64,000 bases of DNA, taken from assembly GCA_022749815.1 (NCBI GenBank), contig JAKIWV010000001.1, positions 388,124-452,123 on the forward strand, in the 5' to 3' direction. The translations under genes and the position numbers were made by a program. The notes under the pieces were generated by a model. That model did no database searches and was not told the origin of the DNA. It saw only the letters and a program-made list of their open reading frames with translations. Each line of letters starts with the position of its first letter. Position 1 is the first letter of the stretch. Shown piece by piece: positions 16,154-23,704 of this stretch. This DNA comes from Thermoplasmata archaeon (GTDB lineage Archaea; Thermoplasmatota; Thermoplasmata; Lutacidiplasmatales; UBA184).

Positions 16154-18826
16154 TCACCTTGCGGTAGGGTCCCGGGCCACGGCCTGAACCGAGCGGAGGG
16201 TCCAGACCGTTGCGCGGGCATGTCCGACGCCGGCCCGCGCCAGAACACGGCGCACCGAACGCGCCCGGGCATCGTCGCTGACGAGGCAGAGCAGGAACGC
16301 CCCGGCGTCCCGGGCCTTTACCCAATCGCGTTCGATCCGTTCCCGGCGGGTCGCCCCGGATACCTCCGCTTCCACGTGGACGTCCCGGCCCCCGAACGCG
16401 CGCCAGATCCATCCCGACCGACGACGCTCGAGGAATGTCTGGAGCTCCGTCGGGCTCCAGCGCCGGTGTTCCCGGGGCAGCACCGTCACCCGACCGTCGG
16501 GGAGACGCGTATCGAACCGGCCTTGGCGCAGGATTTCGAGCCGTTCGTGGTGGCGGGCGAAGATGCGCAGGGCGGCGACGAGGAGGGCCCGGTGCTCGGC
16601 GCTCTCGGGGCGCGCGCCCGTGCGCGCCGTCAATCCGATCCGGTCGGCGCCGGCGGGGGAGAGCTGGAGCGCCTCGCCGTCTCCTCGGATCCACCCCCGG
16701 TGCCGCAACGCTTCGAGCGTCTCGAGCCCGGTCACGGGGTCGAAGGAGCCGTCCACGTCGAGCCACCGGAGCAGTCGGGCGCGCGTCGCGATTCCGCCCT
16801 CGGCGTCGAGGGCCACCAGTCCCCACAGAAGCTCCTCCTCGCCGAGGTCCTGTCTCCGGATCCCGGCGGTATCCACCCGAGGCACTGGAGACCCGTATCG
16901 TTCGGCCGCACGTTCCACGATCCCGTGCCATCGGGCCATGTCGGAGGGCGGACCGTTCGGCATGGCGACCAGGCGACGGTCGGCGTTCGGACCGGTGGCA
17001 CCGACCACCGCCCAGCCGGGCGGCAGCGAGGGCAATACTTTCTCGGCACTCGCGGGGTCCAAACCGGCCCAGGCCCCCGTGGCCACCGCGGAGGCCCAGG
17101 GGACCCGGAACAGGTAGACCGTACCCGCGGCCCCGGTGAGTGCCTCGCGCAGTTCGGGCGCGAGCCGGGCAGGGTATTGTGTCGCGAGGATCAGGCCGAG
17201 GCCGAACTTCCGGCCTTCCGAGACGATCTCGCTCAAGAGCCGGGCCGGGAACAGATGCGCCTCGTCGAGGACGAACAGAACTCGAAGGTCGTCGGCGGGG
17301 CTCGCGACCGAGGCTCGTCGGACCTGCTCCAGGTAGACCCGGGTCAGCAGGAGGGTCACCGCGAAGGTAACGCCCTCCGGCCCGAGCTCTCCGATCGGCA
17401 GCCGCCAGAGGACCGATTCCCCATCGAGCAACCGGGCGCCGACCTCCAGCTCCCGTTCCCGGGGCGCGAGGAGCGCGGTCAGGAGAGGCGAGCCCACGAC
17501 CTTCGCCACCCGCGAGGCGGCGGGCCAGAGAAAGTCCGGTTGGCGGCGGACGACGCTGTCGAGTTCTTCCAGGAACTGGGCGATCTCCGGTCGGTCCGTC
17601 GTGAGCCGCGCGGCGTCCCGGCGGCGTCCGTCGGTCAGCAGGCTCCAGAGGTCCACGAGGTCCCCGCCCTGCTCCTGAACGACGCGGAGGAACGTCTCGA
17701 ACAGCCGTTCGAGCCGGAATCCCCAGAACGTCTCCCCGTTCTCGGTCGACAGTCGTTTGAGAGCCGCTACGAGATGCGCGACGAGGGCATCCCGGTCGGG
17801 CGCGGGCACGGGTCCGAAGACCGAGAGTCCCGGCAACGTCGTGGGTCCCCCGACCACATCGATGCCCACCAACCGTCCCACGATGGGCGGCGGAAGGCCG
17901 GTGGCCACCCGCGGCGCCAGGTCGCCGTGCACGTCGAAGAGGACCACGGAGCGACCCTCGGTCAACGCCTGCCGGGCCAAATGCGCGAGCGCGGCGGTCT
18001 TGCCCGAGCCCGAGGCCCCCAGCACGACGGCCTGCCGGAGGCGAGGATCGTCGTGACGGTCCGGTGACACCGGAAACGGAGCCGCTGCGGCCACGAGCTC
18101 GCGGGTGAGCGGCCGGGCGCCGGCCTCCCCCCACCACCGCCGGGCGCCCGATGCCCAGTCGTTCCGACGTCGACGACACGAGCGGACCGGGCGAACGCGA
18201 AGCTCGGGCCCTGGGTCCGAAGCCGTGAGCTTCCGAAGGTGAAGCTCCAACGCCGAACCAAGGGCGCGGAGCGTCCACGGACTCGGGCCCGCGAGGCGGC
18301 CCCGGCAGGTGGTCCACACATCGCCCTTCGAGCCGACGGTCCAATGGGTCTGAAGCGCCACCCAGTAGGGGTACCCGTCGGGGAGGAGTTTCCATGGCAG
18401 CGGAATGCTCTCCGTCGGAGCGGCGAGATCCAGCGGACCGGGCGGGGGGTCTTGGGCGACGCGCGGTTGCGAGTACACCGTCGGAACGACGTCCCGCGGA
18501 ACCGGCCGAGGGCGGTCCGCGATGCGGAACCACTCCTCGAGCAGGCCGGCGGGGGACTCACAGGCCCGGTCCGCGGGACGCGGGGACCAACGGAGCGGGA
18601 TGCCCTCCCGGAGCGTCTCCATCGCCAGGAGGAGGTCGGCGGAGAACGGAAGGAGCCGCACCTCTCCTTGCCGACCGTCCCACCACGATTCGATCAGCAG
18701 GGCAGCTTCCGGCGATGCCGAACGGAGGCGCTCGGCCGTTCGAGCCAGGAGGAGTCCCAACCACCGGGCGCCGGTCCCCGGCAGTACCCGGAGGGCGGGG
18801 AGCGTCGGAGAGCCGTCCGACGTCAC
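16154..18826 (-). CDS. VirD4/HerA-type coupling ATPase with C-terminal winged-helix and nuclease-like region
   Basis: An 890-residue protein. A divergent N-terminal region of about 240 residues precedes the motor domain: Walker A GASGSGKT at 270-277 and Walker B LRVLFVLDEAHLF at 514-526. LLSEIVSEGRKFGLGLILATQYP then follows, the sensor region typical of type IV coupling proteins and HerA. Residues about 660-760 look like a winged helix. The C-terminal 120 residues contain TRLPDGRVTV and RDVHVEAEVS, suggesting a PD-(D/E)xK-like fold; this is inference. The GTG start at 18826 overlaps the stop of the upstream gene (GTGA), so the two are translationally coupled. It probably pumps DNA or protein through a membrane channel. 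Confidence 0.8.
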   Translation of the reverse strand: MTSDGSPTLPALRVLPGTGARWLGLLLARTAERLRSASPEAALLIESWWDGRQGEVRLLPFSADLLLAMETLREGIPLRWSPRPADRACESPAGLLEEWFRIADRPRPVPRDVVPTVYSQPRVAQDPPPGPLDLAAPTESIPLPWKLLPDGYPYWVALQTHWTVGSKGDVWTTCRGRLAGPSPWTLRALGSALELHLRKLTASDPGPELRVRPVRSCRRRRNDWASGARRWWGEAGARPLTRELVAAAAPFPVSPDRHDDPRLRQAVVLGASGSGKTAALAHLARQALTEGRSVVLFDVHGDLAPRVATGLPPPIVGRLVGIDVVGGPTTLPGLSVFGPVPAPDRDALVAHLVAALKRLSTENGETFWGFRLERLFETFLRVVQEQGGDLVDLWSLLTDGRRRDAARLTTDRPEIAQFLEELDSVVRRQPDFLWPAASRVAKVVGSPLLTALLAPRERELEVGARLLDGESVLWRLPIGELGPEGVTFAVTLLLTRVYLEQVRRASVASPADDLRVLFVLDEAHLFPARLLSEIVSEGRKFGLGLILATQYPARLAPELREALTGAAGTVYLFRVPWASAVATGAWAGLDPASAEKVLPSLPPGWAVVGATGPNADRRLVAMPNGPPSDMARWHGIVERAAERYGSPVPRVDTAGIRRQDLGEEELLWGLVALDAEGGIATRARLLRWLDVDGSFDPVTGLETLEALRHRGWIRGDGEALQLSPAGADRIGLTARTGARPESAEHRALLVAALRIFARHHERLEILRQGRFDTRLPDGRVTVLPREHRRWSPTELQTFLERRRSGWIWRAFGGRDVHVEAEVSGATRRERIERDWVKARDAGAFLLCLVSDDARARSVRRVLARAGVGHARATVWTLRSVQAVARDPTAR

Positions 18827-19176
18827 GCCTCGCTCCGGCCGCGTCGATCCAGCGAACGGACCCGAGCGGCGACGGTCCCGAGCCGGTTGAGTCGGGCGAA
18901 CTCGAGCAGGGTGGGCGTCGACGTCACCCGGCGCACGGCTCGGTCCCGGTGCCAGAGGCGAACGACCCAGAGAAGGCGCCGGTCGGGGAGCCGGTAGAGG
19001 CGGGCCCACGGGCGGTACGGTCCGGCGATCGGCAACCGCACGCGTCCGATGTAGGCGGTCCGGGCGCGCCCGTCCAGCAGTTCCGGACGCGGGAGCGAGT
19101 CGTCGTCGAGCCAGGGAAGAGGTTCGGCGGGAACGAGTTGTCTCGATGTCGTTGAGAGGACCGCAGAGGTTTCCAT
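18823..19176 (-). CDS. Small basic protein translationally coupled to the coupling ATPase
   Basis: A 117-residue Arg-rich soluble protein of unknown family. It has two beta-rich stretches (ARTAYIGRVRLPIAGPYRPW and LYRLPDRRLLWVVRLWHRD) and a helical end. Its stop codon overlaps the GTG of the ATPase gene, so the two products are probably made in balance and may interact, as small accessory or DNA-binding partners do with VirD4-like motors. No TATA is evident close to the ATG at 19176; a perfect 18-bp palindrome lies 162-179 bp upstream. Confidence 0.62.
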   Translation of the reverse strand: METSAVLSTTSRQLVPAEPLPWLDDDSLPRPELLDGRARTAYIGRVRLPIAGPYRPWARLYRLPDRRLLWVVRLWHRDRAVRRVTSTPTLLEFARLNRLGTVAARVRSLDRRGRSEA

Positions 19177-19337
19177 GGTTCACACAGGTCCTCCCCCCGC
19201 CGGGCGGACCCACCCGGGAGGGGAGATCGGGGGGTCCGCGACGCCAGCGGTGCACCGCGGCGTCACGTGGCGGGGGCGGCGTCGAGGAGGGTCCGCAGTG
19301 GCTACAGGGCCGTCACCACATCCCTCGATCGTCGGGT

Positions 19338-19355
19338 CCGGTCGATATCGACCGG
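19338..19355. repeat. Perfect 18-bp palindrome
   Basis: CCGGTCGATATCGACCGG reads the same on both strands. Such a site could bind a dimeric regulator. It is the only perfect palindrome of this length noticed in the gene-free region and lies upstream of the coupling-ATPase operon. Confidence 0.7.
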
Positions 19356-19380
19356 GAAGAGCTGTGCCGCCGCGTCCTCG

Positions 19381-19434
19381 GAGGGGAGAGCCGTCCGGCG
19401 CCCGGTACCGGCAGCCGGTCGGCTCTCCAACCTC
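19381..19434. other. Extended stem-loop
   Basis: GAGG at 19381-19384 and GGAGAGCCG at 19385-19393 pair with CCTC at 19431-19434 and CGGCTCTCC at 19420-19428. The 13-bp stem has a two-base bulge, and the enclosed GC-rich sequence can fold further. Confidence 0.55.
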
Positions 19435-19761
19435 CGACGGTCGAGTCCGCCCAGGACATCGAGCCGGACGCTAGTGACGCAGGGTTTGAGCCGGGTCAGC
19501 GACGGGGGTCCGGGAGAGGATTCTCCCCGACCAACAGGGTCGCCGAACAGCGCTCCGTTCTTGGGTACCGAGACCAACCAGGGATCGACGGGGCGACGTT
19601 CCAACGGGAAGGAACGGGGCGGGGTCGATACGGGGGCGTGGCCAGGGACCGCACATTACGAACGGAACGGTATCGCGCGCGGAGGTCCCAAGCCTTGGGG
19701 CCCCCACGAACGTTGAACGGTGCACGGCTCGGAAGAGTCCGCACTCAAGAAATGGAGGGGT

Positions 19762-19826
19762 GAAGGTCCCCCCGCACGCGAGAGACGCGGTGCCGTCTCT
19801 CCCTTGCGATGTAGGGCAGGACCTTC
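19762..19826. other. Compound hairpin, candidate structured RNA
   Basis: GAAGGTCC at 19762-19769 pairs with GGACCTTC at 19819-19826. Inside it CCC at 19771-19773 pairs with GGG at 19814-19816, and GAGAGACG at 19780-19787 pairs with CGTCTCTC at 19794-19801 around a six-base loop. Nested perfect stems of this kind suggest an RNA element. No family was recognised and the strand is unknown. Confidence 0.5.
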
Positions 19827-19883
19827 GGGGTGGTCTGAAGAGAGAATCGGTGACCGGGCTATTTGAGGGGCCGAGGGAGGGGA

Positions 19884-19916
19884 GATGAAACACCCCTCCC
19901 GGAGGAGTGTTTCGTC
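19884..19916 (-). terminator. Stem-loop immediately after the HxlR gene
   Basis: GATGAAACAC at 19884-19893 pairs with GTGTTTCGTC at 19907-19916 (one G-U pair), with more pairing inside. It begins directly after the TAA of the HxlR gene. There is no oligo-T run, so a role in transcript end formation or stability is only inferred. Confidence 0.4.
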
Positions 19917-20384
19917 TTAGCGACGCCGGCCGCTCGACGGAGGGGCGATCGCCGGGGGGACCGCCGGGGCCGTAGGGGCTGCCGCGCCGGCCGCCGCCTT
20001 TCCCTTCAGCCGCGGAAGGACCCACCGTTCCCCCCACGCGCGGAGTTCGCGGGTGGCGGGGGCGAGGCCGAGGCCCATTTCCGTGAGCGAGTAGACCACG
20101 CTGAACGGTCGGGTGCTCACGACGGTGCGCTGCACCACGCCGGCGTTCTCGAGGTACTTCAGGGTCGCGCTCAGGGTCTTCGCGTTGAGCCGGGCATTGG
20201 ACCGGAGGAGTTCGCTGAATCGCTGGGGGCCGTCCAGGAGCCGATGGGCGATGGCGAGACGCCATTCGGTTCCGATGATCGAGATCGCCGCCATCACCGG
20301 GCAGAGCGCGCGTCCCTCGGCGGTATAGACTTCCTTCCCGGTATGACCGTCCACGGGGTGCGTGCGGGCGCCGACCGACACCAT
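19917..20384 (-). CDS. HxlR-family winged-helix transcriptional regulator
   Basis: A 155-residue DNA-binding protein. It has the HxlR hallmark cysteine (CPVMAAISIIGTEW), then LLDGPQRFSELLR, the recognition-helix segment LNAKTLSATLKYLENAGVV and the closing YSLTEMGLGLAP...ELRAWGERW. The C-terminal 35 residues are a Pro/Ala-rich basic tail. HxlR proteins are dimeric regulators that often sense electrophiles or redox state through the N-terminal cysteine. The ATG at 20384 is chosen because a strong TATA (plus 20412-20422) predicts transcription from about 20391. The likely target is a neighbouring gene or itself; no operator was identified. Confidence 0.9.
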   Translation of the reverse strand: MVSVGARTHPVDGHTGKEVYTAEGRALCPVMAAISIIGTEWRLAIAHRLLDGPQRFSELLRSNARLNAKTLSATLKYLENAGVVQRTVVSTRPFSVVYSLTEMGLGLAPATRELRAWGERWVLPRLKGKAAAGAAAPTAPAVPPAIAPPSSGRRR

Positions 20385-20411
20385 AGGTTTCGCGGGGAAC
20401 CAGCGGCCTGA

Positions 20412-20422
20412 GAAATATATAC
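20412..20422 (-). promoter_or_regulatory. TATA box of the HxlR gene
   Basis: GTATATATTTC on the minus strand lies about 34 bp upstream of the ATG at 20384, implying a leader of about 7 nt. Confidence 0.7.
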
Positions 20423-20560
20423 TTACCCAGGTCAATCGAGTAACTGGCATCAACCTAATCGCGTCCGACGCGCCGGCGGCACGCGAGGGGGAGAGCGCAC
20501 CCTCCATCGCGGGGCCGAGCGGTCGGAGTACTTTTCTCCCCGAGGGTCTCCGGCCGGCCC

Positions 20561-21148
20561 ATGGCGCCGCGCCGGAAGGAGTACGAGCTCTCGGTGGAGC
20601 AGGAGCTTCCGGCCGCGGCTGACGGCGCTCCGCGGCGGGCCCGGCTCACGGCCCGGTTCCCGACGGAATCCTCGGAGGCCGAGGTCGACGACGCGGAGCT
20701 GGCCCGGGCGCTGCGGGACCTCGCCGACCGTCTGACCCGCGCGGCCGAGACGGCGGGGATCGGCCGTGGGGCCCCGACCAGAGACCGCCCGGACCGAGGC
20801 CTCGTCGAACTTCTCGATACCTACCGCCCCCGGCAGGGACAACTCGTGGAGTTGCTGCATGCCGATGGGGAACTGACCGACGGAGAGTACGAACTTCTGA
20901 AGGCGCGCGTGACCGATCGTGCCGCTGAGATCGAGACTCCAACGCCCCCTACGGCACCGGTCGCAGGGGCCTCCCGGCCCGGTACCCGGTCGGTGGACGA
21001 GCTGCTCCGCACCTACCAGATCACCTCGCTGCGTCAGGCGGGCGCCGTCCGCGCCCGGCGCCAGATCTCCTTCGACGAGTACATGGCGCTCAAGCGCCAC
21101 TTCGCCGCCGCGGAGCCGGTGATGCCCGCTTCCGGAGCGCCGCCCTAA
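20561..21148 (+). CDS. Protein with two short SHOCT-like helical modules
   Basis: A 195-residue acidic protein of unassigned function. The N-terminal 60 residues contain an amphipathic helix (DDAELARALRDLADRLTRAA). Two related modules follow, VELLHADGELTDGEYELLKARV and TSLRQAGAVRARRQISFDEYMALKRHF, each resembling the SHOCT pattern (helix, [G/D]xI[S/T]xxE[Y/F]xxLK, helix) linked to oligomerisation or membrane association. No transmembrane segment is visible. A TATA-like GAGTACTTTTC at 20526-20536 lies about 30 bp before the ATG. The 3' end overlaps the convergent glycerate kinase gene by 4 nt. Confidence 0.68.
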   Translation: MAPRRKEYELSVEQELPAAADGAPRRARLTARFPTESSEAEVDDAELARALRDLADRLTRAAETAGIGRGAPTRDRPDRGLVELLDTYRPRQGQLVELLHADGELTDGEYELLKARVTDRAAEIETPTPPTAPVAGASRPGTRSVDELLRTYQITSLRQAGAVRARRQISFDEYMALKRHFAAAEPVMPASGAPP

Positions 21149-22482
21149 CGGGCGCCCCACGGAAGGAAGGCCACCAGCACGGTTCCGACATCGGTGAAGC
21201 CGGGTCGCACCGAATAGGTCTCGATGGCCGGTTCGGTACCAGTCTCGCCGCCGCCTCTGCGGGCGAGCCAGCTTCCCGCCCCGTCCCCGCGCTGCGGGAT
21301 CCCGCCCGCCGTTCGCAGGGCGCCCGCGTAGGTTTCCCGGCGGACCAGCACCCGGGCGGTCGCCCGCAGGAAGGCGCGCACCTCGTCAGCCCGTTCCCCT
21401 CCCTCGACACTGCCGAAGGTAGTCGCGCCGAACACGGCGAGCCCACGCGATTTCGGCCGGACCGTCGGGGTGGCCGTCGACGGGGTCGGGACGATATCTA
21501 GACCCGAGGCGAGAGATCCCGGCCCTTCCGAGTCTGCCGAGGGTCGGATTGGTGCGCTGACCTGTTCCCGGCGGATCGTCTCCATTCCCTGGGCGAACTG
21601 GGCCGCCACGTCCTCGGGCGACCCCGTGAGGTGCAGCGAGACCAAGCGACTGATCCACCCCTGGCCGGCCAGCTGGTTGCCGGCCGCCTCCACCGCGTCG
21701 GCGGGGCCGGTCACAACGACCGGACGGTGGACATTTCGCCCCGCGAGGCCGGCCGAATCCCGGACCGCCTCAGCGGCGGGGGTCCCGGAAAGCAGGGCCC
21801 TCACCGAACGGGGTTCCTCCGGACGCAGCGGGATGGTCGGACCGCCCCCCACCCACTCGGGACCCTCCCCGCGGTCGACCACGAGCGTCACGACGAGGGC
21901 GTCCCCGACGATTCCGCCGAGGCGGCCGCCCACGGCGCCCGTCCCGAGCACTCGCGCCACGCGGACGGCATCGACCGGGCCGGAGTCGGCCGTCACGCGC
22001 TGGAGCACGCGGCGCCACTCGCCCGGCTCCCACCCGCCGGGGGGTCCTGCGGTGACCGAGAACGCTCCCGGAGACAGCAGGACCAGCAGAAGGTCGCCGG
22101 CGTGCAGGCCCCCGGCCAGCTCGAGCGCGCCCTCCCGGGCGGAGTCGGCCGGCGCGGAGCCGGGCCAGGGATCCGGAACCACTTGGTGCTGGAATTGGAG
22201 CGTGTCCGGTGCGGCGACGGCGCCCGCCGACAATCCCTGGGTGAGCCGCTCCCCCAGCATCTCCTGCGCCGCGAGCGCCATGGACCCGGCGGCGTTCCCG
22301 AGCGCGATGAAACCGATCTCACGGAATCGGTCCACGGGGACGAACCGGTTTCCGATCCTCAGGATGTCGTCGTGGAGGCGCAGGCCGGCCCGGACTGCCC
22401 GGTAGGCATCGGCTCCTTCGATGGCGGTTCGAAAGGCCGTCTCGAACGGAGTGCGAGGTTCGAATACGGGGGGGTCCGGCAC
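21145..22482 (-). CDS. Glycerate 2-kinase (MOFRL/DUF4147 family)
   Basis: A 445-residue enzyme. Family features are an N-terminal DUF4147 region with FIALGNAAGSMALAAQEML, the HAGDLLLVLLSPGAFS segment corresponding to the usual LxSGGxSA motif, and a C-terminal MOFRL-type region (RGLAVFGATTFG, FTDVGTVLVAF). It should phosphorylate D-glycerate to 2-phosphoglycerate, the glycerate-kinase step of archaeal non-phosphorylative Entner-Doudoroff metabolism. Some motif residues depart from the canonical GGGSA/NTDG forms, so substrate choice is less certain than family. The GTG at 22482 lies 55 bp after the FAD oxidoreductase gene, consistent with one operon of three genes. Confidence 0.72.
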   Translation of the reverse strand: MPDPPVFEPRTPFETAFRTAIEGADAYRAVRAGLRLHDDILRIGNRFVPVDRFREIGFIALGNAAGSMALAAQEMLGERLTQGLSAGAVAAPDTLQFQHQVVPDPWPGSAPADSAREGALELAGGLHAGDLLLVLLSPGAFSVTAGPPGGWEPGEWRRVLQRVTADSGPVDAVRVARVLGTGAVGGRLGGIVGDALVVTLVVDRGEGPEWVGGGPTIPLRPEEPRSVRALLSGTPAAEAVRDSAGLAGRNVHRPVVVTGPADAVEAAGNQLAGQGWISRLVSLHLTGSPEDVAAQFAQGMETIRREQVSAPIRPSADSEGPGSLASGLDIVPTPSTATPTVRPKSRGLAVFGATTFGSVEGGERADEVRAFLRATARVLVRRETYAGALRTAGGIPQRGDGAGSWLARRGGGETGTEPAIETYSVRPGFTDVGTVLVAFLPWGAR

Positions 22483-22537
22483 GAAGAGCGCTCCACCGCG
22501 TAGGAGCCGTCCGGAGAGATAGGCTTGGGGTGGGCCG

Positions 22538-23704
22538 TCAGCCGAGTTGGAGCCCCTCGACGGGCCGGTCCGCCGGCGGCGTCAGGAACCGACCGACCGA
22601 GAACTGCCCGGGGTCGAGGTCGGACCGTTCCCCGAGGATCGCTTGGGCGACCCGGCGGGAGGCCGCCGGCGCCAACATGAATCCGTGGCCCCCGAACCCG
22701 TTGGCGTGGAAGAACCCCCGAAGCCGCGGGTCCTCCCCTATCACGGGGAGGCCGTCCGGCGTGTCATCGTAGAACCCCGACCAGGCGCGCAAGACGCCGA
22801 GGTGCCGGATCGAGGGCAAGAGTCCCACGAGGGCGCGAGACATGGCGCGGAGGAACGCGGAGGAGCTCGGCATACCGGCACGGGTCCCGGTCGGATGCGC
22901 CATGGTGAGCCCGCCGACGATCTCGCCCCGCATCGTCTGGCTGAAGTACAGTCCGTCGCGAAGCCGGACGACCATCGGGTCGAGGAAGGGCTTGAGGGGC
23001 TCCGTCGCGAGAATCTCGTGACGAGTGGCGTGGTTCGGCGTCGGCAATCCGGCCAGGGCGGAAAGATCGCCTGCCCAGCCTCCCGCGGCGTTCACCACGA
23101 CAGAGGCGACGAGGGGGCCCGCCGATGTGGCGAGCCCGGTGACGCGTGCGTCCTCGGTGCGGATCCCCGTAACCTCCGTCCCCATCCGGAGGTTCACGCC
23201 CTCGCGAACGACGGCCTCATTCAGCGCCCACAGCGCGGGAAACGGGTAGAGCGTCCCATCGGAGTGGAGGTAGCTCCCGCCCACGAGCCCGCCCGGGTCC
23301 AGGCCGGGGGCATAGTGAGGGACCTCCTCGGGTCGTAAGAGCTTCCCGTCGAGCCCCTCGGACCGGATCGTCGAGGTCACTCCGGACAGGTGCCGGAGCT
23401 CCGGCTCGGACTCCGCGAGGAACAGGTACCCCCCCTGACGGAACCAAATATTGAACCCGAACTCGCGACCGAACCGTCGATACGCCGCTACGGACTCGCG
23501 GGCCAGCCGCACCGTGGCGGGCGTCTCCCACTGCTGGCGAACGCCGCCGCCATTCCGGCCCGACGCGCCGTTCGAAAGCCAGCCGCGGTCGAGGACCGTG
23601 ATCGGTCCGGCGCCGGCGCGGGCCAGGTGGTAGGCCGTGTAGAGTCCGATAATCCCGGCCCCCACGATCGCGATGCCACTCGTCGCCCCCGGCCCGGCGC
23701 TCAT
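22538..23704 (-). CDS. FAD-dependent amine/amino-acid oxidoreductase (DAO family, SoxB-like)
   Basis: A 388-residue flavoprotein. The dinucleotide-binding motif IVGAGIIGLYTAYHLARAG opens the protein, ASGRNGGGVRQQW is the DAO/sarcosine-oxidase-beta signature after the second strand, and RAWSGFYDDTPDGLPVIG near the C-terminus is the expected FAD-binding segment. It oxidises an N-alkyl amino acid or D-amino acid. The ATG overlaps the stop of the upstream gene (ATGA at 23701-23704), so it is translationally coupled to the two-cluster flavoprotein and probably forms a heteromeric dehydrogenase with it. Candidate substrates are sarcosine, proline or opines. Confidence 0.88.
   Translation of the reverse strand: MSAGPGATSGIAIVGAGIIGLYTAYHLARAGAGPITVLDRGWLSNGASGRNGGGVRQQWETPATVRLARESVAAYRRFGREFGFNIWFRQGGYLFLAESEPELRHLSGVTSTIRSEGLDGKLLRPEEVPHYAPGLDPGGLVGGSYLHSDGTLYPFPALWALNEAVVREGVNLRMGTEVTGIRTEDARVTGLATSAGPLVASVVVNAAGGWAGDLSALAGLPTPNHATRHEILATEPLKPFLDPMVVRLRDGLYFSQTMRGEIVGGLTMAHPTGTRAGMPSSSAFLRAMSRALVGLLPSIRHLGVLRAWSGFYDDTPDGLPVIGEDPRLRGFFHANGFGGHGFMLAPAASRRVAQAILGERSDLDPGQFSVGRFLTPPADRPVEGLQLG

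Larger units (their letters stand above)
19177..19916. other. 740-bp gene-free region with palindrome and strong stem-loops
   Basis: No open frame here looks coding in composition or protein pattern. The region is instead rich in inverted repeats: a perfect 18-bp palindrome at 19338-19355, an extended hairpin at 19381-19434, a compound hairpin at 19762-19826 and a hairpin at 19884-19916. It separates the coupling-ATPase operon from the HxlR gene. It may encode a structured RNA or hold cis-acting sites; I found no RNase P or other known RNA signature in it. Confidence 0.6.

Noticed and set aside
18000..18560. Long antisense frames across the coupling-ATPase gene
   Set aside because: High GC content opens long antisense frames everywhere in this window; these lack motifs and sit opposite clear ATPase motifs.
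19177..19916. RNase P RNA in the structured gene-free region
   Set aside because: Short matches to the P4 consensus (for example GAGGAGGGTCC near 19285 and GAAGGTCC at 19762) exist, but the 3' ACAGAA-type conserved region and the P4 partner strand could not be found on either strand.
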